64,000 nucleotides of DNA from Pampus argenteus (taxonomy: Eukaryota; Chordata; Actinopteri; Scombriformes; Stromateidae). The position numbers and the translations under genes were made by a program. The stretch covers positions 14,644,501 through 14,708,500 of the forward strand of contig CM072862.1 in NCBI GenBank assembly GCA_036937835.1. Direction: 5' to 3'. Positions 50,401-60,735 of the stretch are shown here, piece after piece. The notes under the pieces were generated by a model. The model was not told where the DNA came from, searched no databases, and saw only the letters and a program-made list of their open reading frames with translations. How positions within the stretch are numbered: the first letter of the stretch is position 1; every line of letters starts with the position of its first letter.

Positions 50401-52753
50401 GCATCCTCCGAGGGTTTTCACAGGGAAATTACCTGTAATACCGCAGTTGTGAATGCAGAATGATTATCCACATCCCCTTTTTCTCATTACGGCCTTATCA
50501 ATTGAAAACAGTTCTCCGAGGCTGAGGACCAGTTGAAGAGAGCGGCTCAGTCTGTACAGGTTGCTTTGAGGATGTAATCTATGACAAAGTGACAGTTCGC
50601 ACTGGCACAAATCTTATATTAGGCCCAGAGGATATATAGTACATTTGGAGTTTCATAATCCGTCATTACCTCCTGTCATAATCACAAGTACTGTAAGGTG
50701 AAACAATGGGTGAAATGAGATAGGGAGGGAATTTAGCTCAGCTGTTGTGCAGAGAGTGAGATTACAAAAAAAACCTGAGTCAAAAATTAATATTAGGAAT
50801 TGTTGCACATTCAGCATCACTGTACAACAACCCTCCTAAACATACATGTTTTATCTTTTTACCAAATGTAGACACTTTTCGTACAGTATATTAATCATAT
50901 GTATTGATACAAAAGTATTAACAGAATAAATTCAACATGTTAAGTTTAATCCTTATTCTGGTTTAAAAATGTTATTTGGTTTAAATATGTTTAATGTTTA
51001 ATGTATGTTAATTACCATCATTTCAAAACTCTATGCAGGCTTAACAGATTTAAATTTTTATTTTTATTTAAACTGTCCAAACTGTTAATGCTACTATTTC
51101 ACTGCTGAGACAAGAAGAAGACCTCTTAACTAAAAACCTTCGTTATCCATGCCTTTGCTCAATTTTTTCAGTTTTGAAAAACAAAGCCACAAAATATTGT
51201 ATAAAATTATAGCAAGTGTATTGGCAAGAAGACGGATGCTGCTCCTCCTTGTTTCACTGTTTTGGACCATAAACATTTTATAAATTAGTAAGTGCAATTA
51301 CATTGACTGGAGTTTGTGTACTATTGTGTTTTGTCTGTGTCCATGTTGCTGTCTGGCTACCTATTACGATTGTCAACATCACTATCATCATTTTTCTCTG
51401 TACCTTAGATTGGCAGCTGCAAGCTTTAAAAAGCATAATTTTGCCACACTTGGCCAAATATCTTCCACTCAAGTACCAAACCAGTAACTCTTTTATAATA
51501 GACAAATGAGTAAACTTTGATGTGAGCACCAACAGTTCAAACAGCCTAATGTTAGATTGCCTTAAACACACATTTACATAATATCATTCATCACATTCAC
51601 ACAGACAGGAAAAAAAACACAATAGATGCCACATACCATTTTTTGCATGTTAGCTGCCATAGGTTTGACCCGGCTGCGCAGTCTATTGTGCTGGGCAACA
51701 ATCTGTGAGTGCTCCTTCACCCCGAGTCCTAGAAGAAAACAGAAACTCTCATTTACTATACCTCTATTGCCATCACCATGGCAACAAAATGCAAATGTGT
51801 TTGGCGGGCAGTTTGAGTGTCTGTCAGAGATGGCTGGATTATAGTTTGATACTGTTTTACTCACAATTCAATTCAGAAGAGATCAGGTGATGTAAATTAA
51901 ACACAAAGTTTCAATCAGAACATGAAACCATATTCTTGTTTTAGAGTGAGGAAGGATCCCTTATAAACAGAACAAAAATGCCATCATATGTTGTCCTGTC
52001 CACACACACCAAAATGCTTTGAAGTTATATTTCTGAATTGATTACTTACATTACATTTCATCTTTGCAATATTGGAAGACAGACAATTGGGGCTGAAATC
52101 CGATACCTAATGTAAGAGCCGACTTAGGATACACAATTTTCATACATTCATTCATTCATTCCTGATATTTTGGACTCATTATTCATTATTGTAATACTCC
52201 TAAAATGTACTTGCTACATATCATACCAAAACTATAGGAATTCAGCTCCCTAGTGATGGGTTAATGCTGGCAAAATACCATCAAAATGGTCATTTGTTTA
52301 GCTGATGCCAAACCAGTGACATAAAAGTTGAGCTGTTGGTCTTTTGCCAGATGGATTTTTTGGACAGAGCAATAAACAGTGAAATAAAAAAATAGCCCAC
52401 TTGAGGATTAAAAACAAACTTTCAACATATAATCTCAGAAATGCATTTCTTTATGTTTTCTTACTTAGAAACATGTTGTTTGACTACAACCAGAATTACT
52501 GTAACATACAAAACCATCAAAAATAAATTTCACAGTTTTAAAAAAGCGTGTAATAATGAAGCGAGTTGATCATCTTTAGGCTACGACCCTCGTGGACACC
52601 TGACCTGTGCACAGTTTCAAGTGTGTCTTTACCGATGCCGGTGGATTTGAGGTCCGATTCATCCGTGGTAATCCGGTTCGCGTTGATTAACAAGGACAGA
52701 AGTGACAAAACGACAATCAGACCCAAACACCGGGGAGCTGTTACAGACCTCAT
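45507..52753 (-). CDS. clec18: CLEC18: C-type lectin domain family 18, complete, 11 coding exons, about 446 aa
   Basis: Exons: 52753-52633, 51728-51637, 48434-48201, 48085-47988, 47891-47770, 47352-47245, 47113-47021, 46734-46628, 46496-46367, 46193-46097, 45645-45507; all are in frame with GT-AG introns. Residues 1-25 are a signal peptide. Residues 41-205 are a CAP/SCP domain with HNRLRS, HYTQLVWA and FVCAYYPGGNWEV. Residues 224-258 and 259-289 are EGF-like modules (NPCRMSC..CKCKCDTGFTG; CSVQCVHG..CSCVCDIGYGG). Residues 290-440 are a C-type lectin domain with FETRNFWIGLTYK, QPDNHGFGNCVEL and FNWNDQRC. Length equals the human protein as I recall it (446 aa). CLEC18 is a secreted/ER-Golgi protein reported to bind polysaccharides; QPD and WND indicate a Ca-dependent sugar site of galactose type (family knowledge). 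Start chosen at MRSVTAP because the signal peptide follows; an in-frame ATG at 52,861 adds 36 basic residues. Confidence 0.95.
45798..45817 (+). repeat. (GATA)n microsatellite
   Basis: About five GATA units inside the last clec18 intron. Confidence 0.85.
46097..46193 (-). CDS. clec18: clec18 exon 10: lectin domain with QPD motif
   Basis: 97 nt, acceptor CCCACAG, donor GTAAGAGG. LTYKPLKDSFRWDTGEILRF and FAFGQPDNHG; the QPD triplet is intact. Confidence 0.95.
46367..46496 (-). CDS. clec18: clec18 exon 9: C-type lectin domain
   Basis: 130 nt, acceptor CTACCAG, donor GTACAGTG. GGILAQIHNQKVQDILAFYL and NEVTNTDFETRNFWIG. Confidence 0.95.
46628..46734 (-). CDS. clec18: clec18 exon 8: start of C-type lectin domain
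   Basis: 107 nt, acceptor TTAACAG, donor GTGAGAGG. EKVQFPFHSCDVMIDGECF and DTYYGAKSHCQ. Confidence 0.95.
47021..47113 (-). CDS. clec18: clec18 exon 7: EGF-like module 2
   Basis: 93 nt, phase 1/1, acceptor TTTCCAG, donor GTGAGTGC. RCSVQCVHGHFKEEECSCVC then DIGYGGAEC. Confidence 0.95.
47245..47352 (-). CDS. clec18: clec18 exon 6: EGF-like module 1
   Basis: 108 nt, phase 1/1, acceptor TTATTAG, donor GTACAACT. EIPRNPCRMSCGQHGHLN and CKCKCDTGFTGRFCQ. Confidence 0.95.
47408..47452 (+). repeat. (CA)n microsatellite in a clec18 intron
   Basis: About 22 CA units directly upstream of exon 6 (intron 5). On the minus (sense) strand it is (TG)n, about 55 nt from the acceptor. Confidence 0.95.
47770..47891 (-). 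CDS. clec18: clec18 exon 5: Cys-rich hinge
   Basis: 122 nt, acceptor GCCACAG, donor GTAAGACA. GNWEVNGQLVMPYKTG, CSLCTSSMSGCFRLWDHVGG, near identical to human CLEC18. Confidence 0.95.
47988..48085 (-). CDS. clec18: clec18 exon 4: end of CAP signature
   Basis: 98 nt, acceptor TTGTGTAG, donor GTAACAGT. LVWATSSHVGCASQLC and FVCAYYPG complete the CAP1 and CAP2 signatures. Confidence 0.95.
48201..48434 (-). CDS. clec18: clec18 exon 3: CAP core
   Basis: 234 nt, phase 0/0, acceptor TTCTGTAG, donor GTATCACC. EWNEKLALLAKERAASC... through ENATCQHYTQ, the first half of the CAP1 signature. Confidence 0.95.
48435..51636 (-). other. clec18: clec18 intron 2
   Basis: 3.2 kb intron between the two CAP-encoding exons, the longest in the gene. 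AT-rich; no exon or recognisable transposon seen. Confidence 0.7.
51637..51728 (-). CDS. clec18: clec18 exon 2: start of CAP domain
   Basis: 92 nt, acceptor TTCTAG, donor GTATGT. KEHSQIVAQHNRLRSRVKP contains the first CAP helix (HNRLRS as in human CLEC18). Confidence 0.92.
51729..52632 (-). other. clec18: clec18 intron 1
   Basis: 0.9 kb intron with a phase 1 junction. Nothing else recognised. Confidence 0.7.
52633..52753 (-). CDS. clec18: clec18 exon 1: signal peptide
   Basis: 121 nt, phase 1 out, donor GTAAAGAC. MRSVTAPRCLGLIVVLSLLS then LLINA, a typical n-h-c signal peptide; cleavage predicted after INA. Confidence 0.88.
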
Positions 52754-52885
52754 GATAAACTCCGCAAGTGTGTCCAACAGCAGCGGCCACTCATTCACTG
52801 ATAGTCTGCCCCCTGCTCTTCTCCTCCCTCTTTTTTTCCTCTTCAGTTTTACGCATAGCACATATCTGCCATCATCAAAAAGTCC

Positions 52886-52894
52886 TTATAAATA
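52886..52894 (-). promoter_or_regulatory. clec18: TATA-like element upstream of clec18
   Basis: Minus strand reads GTATTTATAAGG, about 135 nt before the ATG. If used it would place the start site near 52,860 and exclude the upstream in-frame ATG. Inference from position only. Confidence 0.35.
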
Positions 52895-55020
52895 CAGGGT
52901 ACACGTGTGCCTTTACATTTGTATTGTCCTGCTGTATTAATCTTTCTGTAATCATTACTTTTTAGAGACTTTTTAAGACTTATATGTTGCGAGTGCCTGC
53001 CCCCACCCTCAAATTAGACTTACATATTTTGTCGTGTGCGTGAAAACATGCTTAAAAGAGGAAAGTTTTCTAATCATAATGGCCAGTAGCCTTAAATGAT
53101 GTTTAGACAGAATCATAGTTTCTAAGAGAAATAAACCCATTACATTACTGTATGTAGTTTTAAAATACAATAAAGAGACACTTGCAGTCTGCAAGTTCAT
53201 CATCCACATGCAGAATAACTAAAATATTTAGACTCATTTTAGGAGAATGTGAATGAACGTTTTAGGTTGTTATACCACCAGTATGCAATATGTTTTTTAT
53301 AACTCTGAATATCTGTATTTTCTTTTCCATATATTTTATGTAATTAAGATAATGCTGTTTATGGGGATTTTGAGTAACCATCAAGAGGAAAATAGTTTGC
53401 ACTCTATTTTACTGTCTGAGTAAACATAGTTACGATATGGCCAGCATATGGCCTTAATGGCAGTAGGGAGTAATGAATGAAGTATTTATATCTTTACTTA
53501 AGATAAAGTAGAACTACCACAATTCAAAATTTCACTTGACTTAAAGTACATCAGTAAATGTACTGAGGTATGAAAGCAAAGTCATTATGCAGAGTAACCC
53601 CTTTTTACAGTGAGTGTTGAGTGTTGATTTTTTTATTATACATATTGTATTATATATGGTTATAACAGAAGTACAGAACTGAACTTAAGGGTAGTACATT
53701 ACATGTAAAATTTACATGAAAAATTACATTGCCTACTTCTCTGTCACTGACAACAGGTGCCAGACAGTCACTGGGGACAAAAACATCACTTAATCATATG
53801 TGTCGTCACTTCCCAATCTTAGTGACAGCGCATGGTTGAGCATGAGTGTTCCTCATTGTTAAAACGGGGAATGTTTGTTTTGGGGGACTGAGGACAATCA
53901 TTCAGATGAATTAAGATATGAAGCTTCATACCGGATGTGAGGACAAGCTGAGGTGCAGGAGGTCATTTTAAGTTTGCAGTTATTCGAGTGTATAAAAAAC
54001 ATGACATAGAAAATCTTAAAGTGGTACAAAAGGACCAGATAGGTCTTAAAATATATAGAATGGTGGCTGTGTTTTTAATGGACCCAGAGTGGGAAGCATG
54101 AATCATGAGCTGCACACTGTGGGATGATTCAGTGTCTGCAGTCCTGAAAGTAGCTTCACACTCATTCTTCTGTGGGTTGAATGTGTTTTGCACATTCAGT
54201 CATCAGGCTGCCTAGTTATTTCTTATCTCTTTGATTTTGCTGCATCAGGAGGGATTGTCTGACCTCTGGCTGAGCCAAATCAGTTGTGGACACAGTCTGG
54301 TTTGGGCTCAGACAACCCCCCTCCCCCCCAAACTAAGATGATTTCTCAGGTAAATCCAGCAACCCAAGTAAACACTGTAAGCTCTTTCCTGCTTCGGCTT
54401 AAACAGCACTCAAGAGACTGAGCCTCATCATTACTGTTTGAACTGCAGAGGTGTTGGCTGCACATGCTGAGGACAAATGTCCATCCGCACAGTAAAGATT
54501 TTCTGTGCTGCAGTGTGGTTGCAAACACATATTGAGACAAATTGCTACCATTTGATTTAAATGATCAGATCTTGTCTCAATATGTCTCACCTCATCAATA
54601 TTCTTATTCAGGAAAGTGTCTTTGTCCACACATAGATGCATCTGTATCTCATTATATTTCACCTGACATATTGGATATATAAACAACTTGGTATTAAACA
54701 TCCTTTACCTGCCATCTCTACCGACATGCAGGGATGATTATCTGTCTGCAAAAAGATAGCAACTTGTGTTGTGAACAAACCAACAGTACCAGAAAACATT
54801 AAAAGGTTGTGATAACAGATAATATTAATATAATTTTTTTTTGTTTGCATTTTGCAAAGTACACAGTGTGGTCAGAATATTATATGTGTGTGCCATTCAG
54901 ATCCAAAACACACCTCTTTATGAACAAGATATAAACTAAGCTGCATTCAGGGAGGAAGTTCAAATGAAGTAAAGGGATAATAATGCAGTGACATTTTTAA
55001 CGTCTCTCTCTCTCTCTCTG

Positions 55021-55025
55021 ATTGG
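55021..55025 (+). promoter_or_regulatory. fbln7: Inverted CCAAT box upstream of fbln7
   Basis: CTGATTGGCTCC, 189 nt before the fbln7 ATG and just after a (CT)n tract. NF-Y-type motif; weak evidence on its own. Confidence 0.35.
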
Positions 55026-55209
55026 CTCCTGAAGAGTAAACCTAACATTCCGCAGCAGTTCGCTGCAGCAGCTTTTCCACTGCAAACTGTGCTCTCTCAC
55101 TCACCTGGAGTCTTTGCTCACTCTGTGGGTTGCCCACTCCAAGTTCACACTGCTTCTAACTTTGCATATTTGATTGTCGGTTTCACATTGGATCGAGATT
55201 ACTGGAAAC

Positions 55210-55278
55210 ATGTTTGCGTCAGCTGCGACTGTCATCACTTTGCTGAGTTTCTGTTTGCTGCACCCTATTTTTGGACAG
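55210..55278 (+). CDS. fbln7: fbln7 exon 1: signal peptide
   Basis: 69 nt, phase 0 out, donor GTGAGTG. MFASAATVITLLSFCLLHPI then FGQ. The ATG has AAC at -3 to -1. Confidence 0.9.
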
Positions 55279-58200
55279 GTGAGTGAGTGCACAGGACATT
55301 TTGTTATTGTCTAAAGAGCAGGTAAATTATATAGAGCTGAAGTACGGTGCCTTGGTTTATATTATATTTCTTTTTAGGGAATTTCTTTTTGAAACGTGCT
55401 CACAAAACAGTTATATCTTTTACAATATATTTTACAATATGTGTCATAATCACTATCATGCATGGCCTAAAAGGCAAAAAAAAAAAAAAAAAGAAAAAAC
55501 CCTCAAAACTGAATAACCTCTCTGTCCTCTGAAGTACACAACAGGTTCTACTGTGAATATCCTTGCTTGGCATCACAGACTAAAGTTTTGACAAAGCAGA
55601 CCTTGAGGCATCTTGACTTTACAATGTGTTGCTACAAGAACAAGGTTCCAGTCTATGAATGCACTCAATATATCTGTGCTGTGCTTCACTGCAGTCCTGC
55701 TAAGAAATTCCAAAACGCTGCATCTTTCTGTGAAGAAATCTCAGTAGACCTTTGCATGCATGTCCATGAGTATTTGTTTCTGTATTACTCAGAGAGTGTC
55801 TGTAAGTATGTATATGTAATGTGTGTGTGGGATAGAAAGAGAGAAAGATTGGTTAAAAGTGTTGGTAAAATTGAATAGAACTGTACTGTAACTTCGAGCT
55901 CAGACACTACATACCTCTAACGTTCTGTAGTAACGTCACTCAGCACTCAACATAAAGCCATGTGAAATGTCACCTAGCACAGGCAGAAAGAGGCCTTTGA
56001 CAACTACACTATAAACACCAGACAGCCCTTCGCCTGACTGAAGTCTCTCCAAACCTCAGTTCTGTCCAAATCAGAAAGGTGTTTTCAACAAATATTGACT
56101 CTTCTTACATAACTCTTGCTGGACGAAAACACTAATTGGTTGTCTGAAAACATGCATGAGAGGACAGAGGAGAAGGTGGAAAATGACGCTGTTGAATGAA
56201 GGAGAGCAATGAGGGAGAAGAACATTTGTGGAAAACAAGTTATTGCCACTCCCTTGCCCTTTCACCCAATAGAAAAGAAGGCTGTGATGCAGGTGTTTAT
56301 GCTAAGGGCGTTTTTATACCTGACTGACTGACCCCAAACCAAAAATCCACCACATCATAAAGAGCAAGTGATTAACCATAATGCACGGTAAATAGTTTTT
56401 GCTGATTTCATCCCCATTCCTAAAATATCATACAGAGATTACAAAGTTACATAACTTTGTGTAATATAGATTTTTAACTTACCACACCCAAAAACCACAT
56501 CACAAGATTAGTAAACTGGTTACTTTCAGAGTCGCTTTCTGGTTTATGACTGAGTTTGGAGAGGAGGAGGGTCCTGCTTGCAAATACATCAAGCGGCTAA
56601 ACATACTCTGATTGTACAGCATTTACTCCATCTAACAGCACCACCTCTGTACTGCACAGGCCTTCAAGTGCACTCTTTCAGCAGCCTTTCATTTGTTAAG
56701 AGCTGAGCTGTTTTTGATCAGTATGAGATAGTGTGCTTTAATTAAACACTCTCACAAGGTGTAGATTTACTTATGTAGAGTAACCACTAACATTTATGGC
56801 CATCAGGAGTTTTTTTTCTTTCTAGCATAATTGTGATCATGGACACAGAAAGAAAAACAAGCTGCAGCTCTAAATTCATGTGAAAGAATCTGGTCGCTGG
56901 AAACTGAATTATTAAGTGTGATAAGATAGTCTGATTACCAGAGAACGGTTTTGAAGGGTTAAGGTACATATTATGGCTCATACACTACTACAAAATAAAA
57001 CAATCTTTTGGTAATAAAATTTGCTTGATTCTGTGTGAAACAGAACAGGAACATAAATAATAAAGGGGAATAATAGGAACGTAGGCTCTCCTACTAATTC
57101 ATCAGTGACTTGTGATTTTGTGGCTTCTGTGTTTTCTTACTTTGGGAGAGTTTTGAGAGAGTGTTGACAAATATTTTTGTATACGGTATACCTGAGCCAG
57201 AGGAGTAGCTTTTCTGTATTCATAAATTCAGCAGCATTCCTGTTTAAGAAAAAACTGCAGGATGTTTCTGTATCTCTTAAGACCTGCACCATGCTTGTAA
57301 ATGCTGATAGGGCTTAGAAGAACATAGTGGTCACAAACGTCATAAAAAATAAATATTGCCTTACTTTAAAATTATTAAATGACCTACAATTAGTAGTAGT
57401 GTGGTAGTAGTGGCAAGTGGCAATGAATGAAAATTCTGTATTTAATATACTGTAATATATATTTTCGTGATATTGCCAATGAATTACAGTGTCAAACAAG
57501 TTGTTGTGAAATACTAATCAACACAACTTTGTTGTATCATTTTTTTTTCTAGGACTGTTCTAGTAGACAGGAAATACAGGGATCTCTGAAGCAGGTCCAG
57601 AAGCTTCTCTCAGCCCATGAAGCCTCATACATGCAGAGTTTACGCAACCTGAAGAAGAAAATAAACCTGCTGCAGAGCAATGCAGGAAAGCAGACTACAA
57701 GAACCATCAACAGTAAGTATAAGCTTCAGACATTCTGATTTATTGAAATATTAAATGTTGAAATGTTTTCTATTCTGTTTTTATATCACTTCACAGGTAC
57801 CTGCCCAAAACTGAATGCGGTTGTCAATGGGAGAAAACTTGGCAGATCACACAGCCTGGGCCATGAGGTTCACTTCCTGTGTGACCCCGGCTATGAGCTG
57901 GTGGGATCAGAGAGCAGGGTTTGTCAGGAAAGCCTGACCTGGAGTGGGCAGCAGCCTACCTGCCGAGGTGAAAGACCACCTCTATTGCCATTTATCTTTT
58001 AGTGCATCCTGTGTGTCACCAATGTATGTAGAGATACATTTCATATATTGACTCATGATCTAATTTCCTTTCTTATGTACTTTGGTCATTGTCCAGAGAG
58101 CTTATTGAATGATGTGACATGTGATATTCCAACCTGAATGTCCTCTGACAGATTGCTAACTTTGAGATAGTAGCTCAAAGGCTGTTTGATCAAAACAGGG

Positions 58201-60419
58201 CATCCCCTAAACTCTGGCTGCACCTATAACCCATCTGTTCCATTCTTACCTTATTCACTCTCTCACCACACACATGACATGACGGCATGTTCAAGCATCA
58301 AAGATATTGGGTTGCCTATGTCCCTGTACCACCAGCAAGTTGAAACATACTGTTTCCTCATATAACCTCTCTATTTTTTCACTCAGACATCAATGAGTGT
58401 GCGTCCTCCCCATGCCTGAATGGTGGAACATGCGTGGATGAAGTGAACCAGTATTCTTGTGTCTGTGCCAAAGGCTGGGCTGGAGAAACCTGCCAAAACC
58501 CTGTGCCAACCTGTAGGTGTAATATATTACATACTCAGACCACACACACACCTGAGGTTTTTTTTTTTTTGTTAAAATCCAGATAAATAAAGTAAATATA
58601 AAACTCAGTAGATTGCATTAAATGGTGCCTTTTAATTTTAGTGTTTAAGAAGAACACTTAACTGCAGAGCACATTTTTTACAGTCTAGTATCTAAATAAA
58701 TCCCTTCTGTGCTGAAGGAGATTACACTGGTCAGTGGTTTGGCTTGCCAATACAGTCTTACATACCACAAAGTGGGTTTTATTGAATTCCAGCCTGAAGT
58801 CCAAGACAGTGCTGGTTGAGTAGCAGTGGTCTGCTGTGGGCCAAGTTTGTTTTGTTCTTCTCTAGTTCTTCAACACTGGCCTACCTGTGTGGGCTTTTTC
58901 TAGTCTTTCTGGGAACCCACAAATCATTATATTACAATCATGGCAAGACTCGCTCTCCTTGGTAGTAGCAAAAGTAGATATGAAGCAGAATTGTTACATT
59001 GTGATTTTGACTTTTCTGTCACATTTTGTCAATTATCAATATAAATAAATGAACTTGGCTGACTCCCCCATGACAGATACAGAGCTACAGCACTGAAATA
59101 ATTACAGCGGGTTACAACCATTGCTTACCGCTCCTCTTTTCTGTCTTTCTCATTCAGTCTTTGTCACCATGACAAACACCTCTGCTGTCACCTCCCCAGC
59201 CACCGCGGCTGCTGCTACTACTTTACCAGCTGCCACCACTGGGATCTTTGTTCGTCCATCACGTTGCACTATGGTTCAGGGGACCACCCACTGCACCTGT
59301 GAACCAGGATACACCATCTCTGGCAGAGACAGCAACATCTGCACTGGTGCGACTGATACATGGCCTGTATCTAAATTAAAATAGAAATGTATGGATTCAC
59401 ATAAGAACCACGTTAAGTGCATGTGTGTGTCGTGCATTTCAGATATAGATGAATGTGAGCTGTTCCATAATGGACAGGCTGGGAGGCTATGTTTACATGC
59501 TTGTATTAACACCCCTGGAGGATACCGCTGTTCTTGTCCTGCTGGATACAATGTGACCCGCGATGGACGCAGCTGCAAAGGTGTTTTGTGTTTTGCTATA
59601 ACTTCATTTTTTATCTTACAAAATCTGTGTATTCTACTTGTACTCAGGTTTCTTCTAAAGTAGTTCCTGCAATTCCAGTTCACCTCAAAACTGAGATGTT
59701 AATTCTCATATAGTATGAATGATGTCCCAGCTAACATTTTCAATTTAAATGTTTCTCTTTGTTTCTGTTTCATCACAGACATTGATGAGTGTGCCACCAG
59801 ACAAAACAACTGCACAAAGGACCAGATGTGCATAAACACATATGGTGGATTCCAGTGTGTCCGTGTGGACTGCCCCAAAATCCCTAATGCCACATATGTC
59901 AAAACATCACCTATGTAAGAATTATCTATAATATTTTTTTGTCAAATGTTTATCCCCATTGTCCAAATAAGGATGATTTTTTCGTTTGAGATGTACAGTA
60001 CCAAATAGATGTGGGGATCAAATGAAAACTCTTTTTCACATTATTTTTTTTTCAGGCGTTGTGAACGTAACCCCTGCCCTGTGGACAACAAGGCATGTTC
60101 TCAGGCCCCAAATTCTTTTTCCTACCATTACCTGGCTGTTGTTTCCAATCTGTCAGCTCCCCGCGTCATGTTCCGGGTTTCAGCATTGCGTCCAATGGGC
60201 GACACGCTTCGCTTCTCCCTGCTGGGTGGAAGGCAAGCTCGACGCCACTTCACAGTCCAGCGTTCAGACCGTCTGACAGGGCAGTTGATGCTGGTGAATC
60301 CCGTACAGGGCCCTGCCACTCTGGAGGCTGAAGTGGAGATGAGTGAGCTGGAGAAACGAGTGCAGCTGGGGAGTTACATCACCAAAGTCACCATGTTTGT
60401 TTCACCGTATGAGTTTTAA
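55210..60419 (+). CDS. fbln7: Fibulin-7, complete, 8 coding exons, 450 aa
   Basis: Exons 55210-55278, 57553-57712, 57797-57967, 58387-58512, 59158-59346, 59443-59580, 59779-59914 and 60056-60419 join in one frame with GT-AG introns. Residues 1-22 form a signal peptide. Residues 24-76 are a Cys-preceded amphipathic coiled coil. Residues 77-133 are a Sushi/CCP domain. Residues 134-175 are an EGF. Residues 176-238 are a Thr/Ala-rich linker and a partial Cys module. Residues 239-284 (DIDECELF) and 285-329 (DIDECATR) are calcium-binding EGFs. Residues 330-450 are the fibulin C-terminal module ending SPYEF. Human fibulin-7 (439 aa as recalled) has the same order and ends SPYDF. Fibulin-7 is a secreted matrix and cell-adhesion protein first described from tooth (family knowledge). 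N-glycosylation sequons include YNVT, QNNCT and PNAT. Most internal junctions are phase 1, allowing module shuffling. Confidence 0.96.
55279..57552 (+). other. fbln7: fbln7 intron 1
   Basis: 2.3 kb, the longest intron of the gene. No exon or recognisable transposon. Short A-rich runs near 55,476. Confidence 0.7.
57553..57712 (+). CDS. fbln7: fbln7 exon 2: coiled coil
   Basis: 160 nt, acceptor TTTTCTAG, donor GTAAGTAT. DCSSRQEIQGSLKQVQKLLS then SYMQSLRNLKKKINLLQSN; heptad leucines as in the N-terminal coiled coil of human fibulin-7. Confidence 0.93.
57797..57967 (+). CDS. fbln7: fbln7 exon 3: Sushi domain
   Basis: 171 nt, phase 1/1, acceptor TTCACAG, donor GTGAAAGA. TCPKLNAVVNGRKLG, GHEVHFLCDPGYELVG, SRVCQESLTWSGQQPTC; four CCP cysteines present. 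Confidence 0.95.
58387..58512 (+). CDS. fbln7: fbln7 exon 4: EGF domain
   Basis: 126 nt, phase 1/1, acceptor ACTCAG, donor GTAGGTGT. DINECASSPCLNGGTC then YSCVCAKGWAGETC; six cysteines. Confidence 0.95.
58513..59157 (+). other. fbln7: fbln7 intron 4
   Basis: 645 nt intron; contains a T12 run near 58,559. Nothing else seen. Confidence 0.7.
59158..59346 (+). CDS. fbln7: fbln7 exon 5: Thr/Ala-rich linker and partial Cys module
   Basis: 189 nt, phase 1/1, acceptor CATTCAG, donor GTGCGACT. A 30-residue Thr/Ser/Ala stretch (TNTSAVTSPATAAAATTLPA) precedes RCTMVQGTTHCTCEPGYTIS, which carries only part of an EGF cysteine set, as in human fibulin-7. Confidence 0.9.
59443..59580 (+). CDS. fbln7: fbln7 exon 6: calcium-binding EGF 1
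   Basis: 138 nt, phase 1/1, acceptor CATTTCAG, donor GTGTTTTG. DIDECELFHNGQAGRLC, NTPGGYRCSCPAGYNVT. Confidence 0.95.
59779..59914 (+). CDS. fbln7: fbln7 exon 7: calcium-binding EGF 2
   Basis: 136 nt, phase 1 in and 2 out, acceptor CATCACAG, donor GTAAGAAT. DIDECATRQNNCTKDQMC, NTYGGFQCV, then CPKIPNATYVKTSP leading to the C-terminal module. Confidence 0.95.
60056..60419 (+). CDS. fbln7: fbln7 exon 8: fibulin C-terminal module and stop
   Basis: 364 nt, acceptor TTTTTTCAG. RCERNPCPVDNKAC, LRFSLLGGRQARRHFTVQRS, VEMSELEKRVQLGSYITKVT, ending SPYEF and TAA at 60417-60419. Confidence 0.96.
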
Positions 60420-60735
60420 GATGAAGAGGGATGAGAGAGAAAGAGAGAGAAAACTACCTTAGGGCCAAAGAGCACAAAGGTCAAACAAACGGCTGACTTG
60501 GATTTAGCACTCACACACTGAGGTACTCTATATTTGGTCCTTGATGTGTGATAATCTGATGTATCATGGTGATCATCTTTAAAGTCGCTTGTACTTTTAC
60601 TAAAGGAGCTGCTGCAGCCAGATGTCAAAAGCGTATTAAAGTAAGCATAAACCAGCATATTGACTCTCAAGTGATGGTGGAACAACACAGCTTGTTTATA
60701 CAGCTGCATGCAATAAAAGTTTAAGAATATGGGTT
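60420..60735 (+). other. fbln7: fbln7 3' UTR with poly(A) signal
   Basis: Non-coding sequence after the TAA. AATAAA at 60,712-60,717 (GCAATAAAAG) would give a 3' UTR of about 310 nt. Confidence 0.55.

Larger units (their letters stand above)
52754..55209. other. Head-to-head intergenic interval, clec18 / fbln7
   Basis: 2.46 kb between the divergent start codons. It must contain both 5' UTRs and at least the proximal promoters. Candidate elements are a TATA-like box for clec18 (52,886-52,894) and an inverted CCAAT box for fbln7 (55,021). A (CT)n tract lies at about 55,003-55,019. No other gene recognised. Confidence 0.6.

Noticed and set aside
60009..60055. In-frame upstream extension of fbln7 exon 8
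   Set aside because: The sequence before the TTTTTTCAG acceptor at 60,055 is intronic; the exon joins exon 7 in frame.
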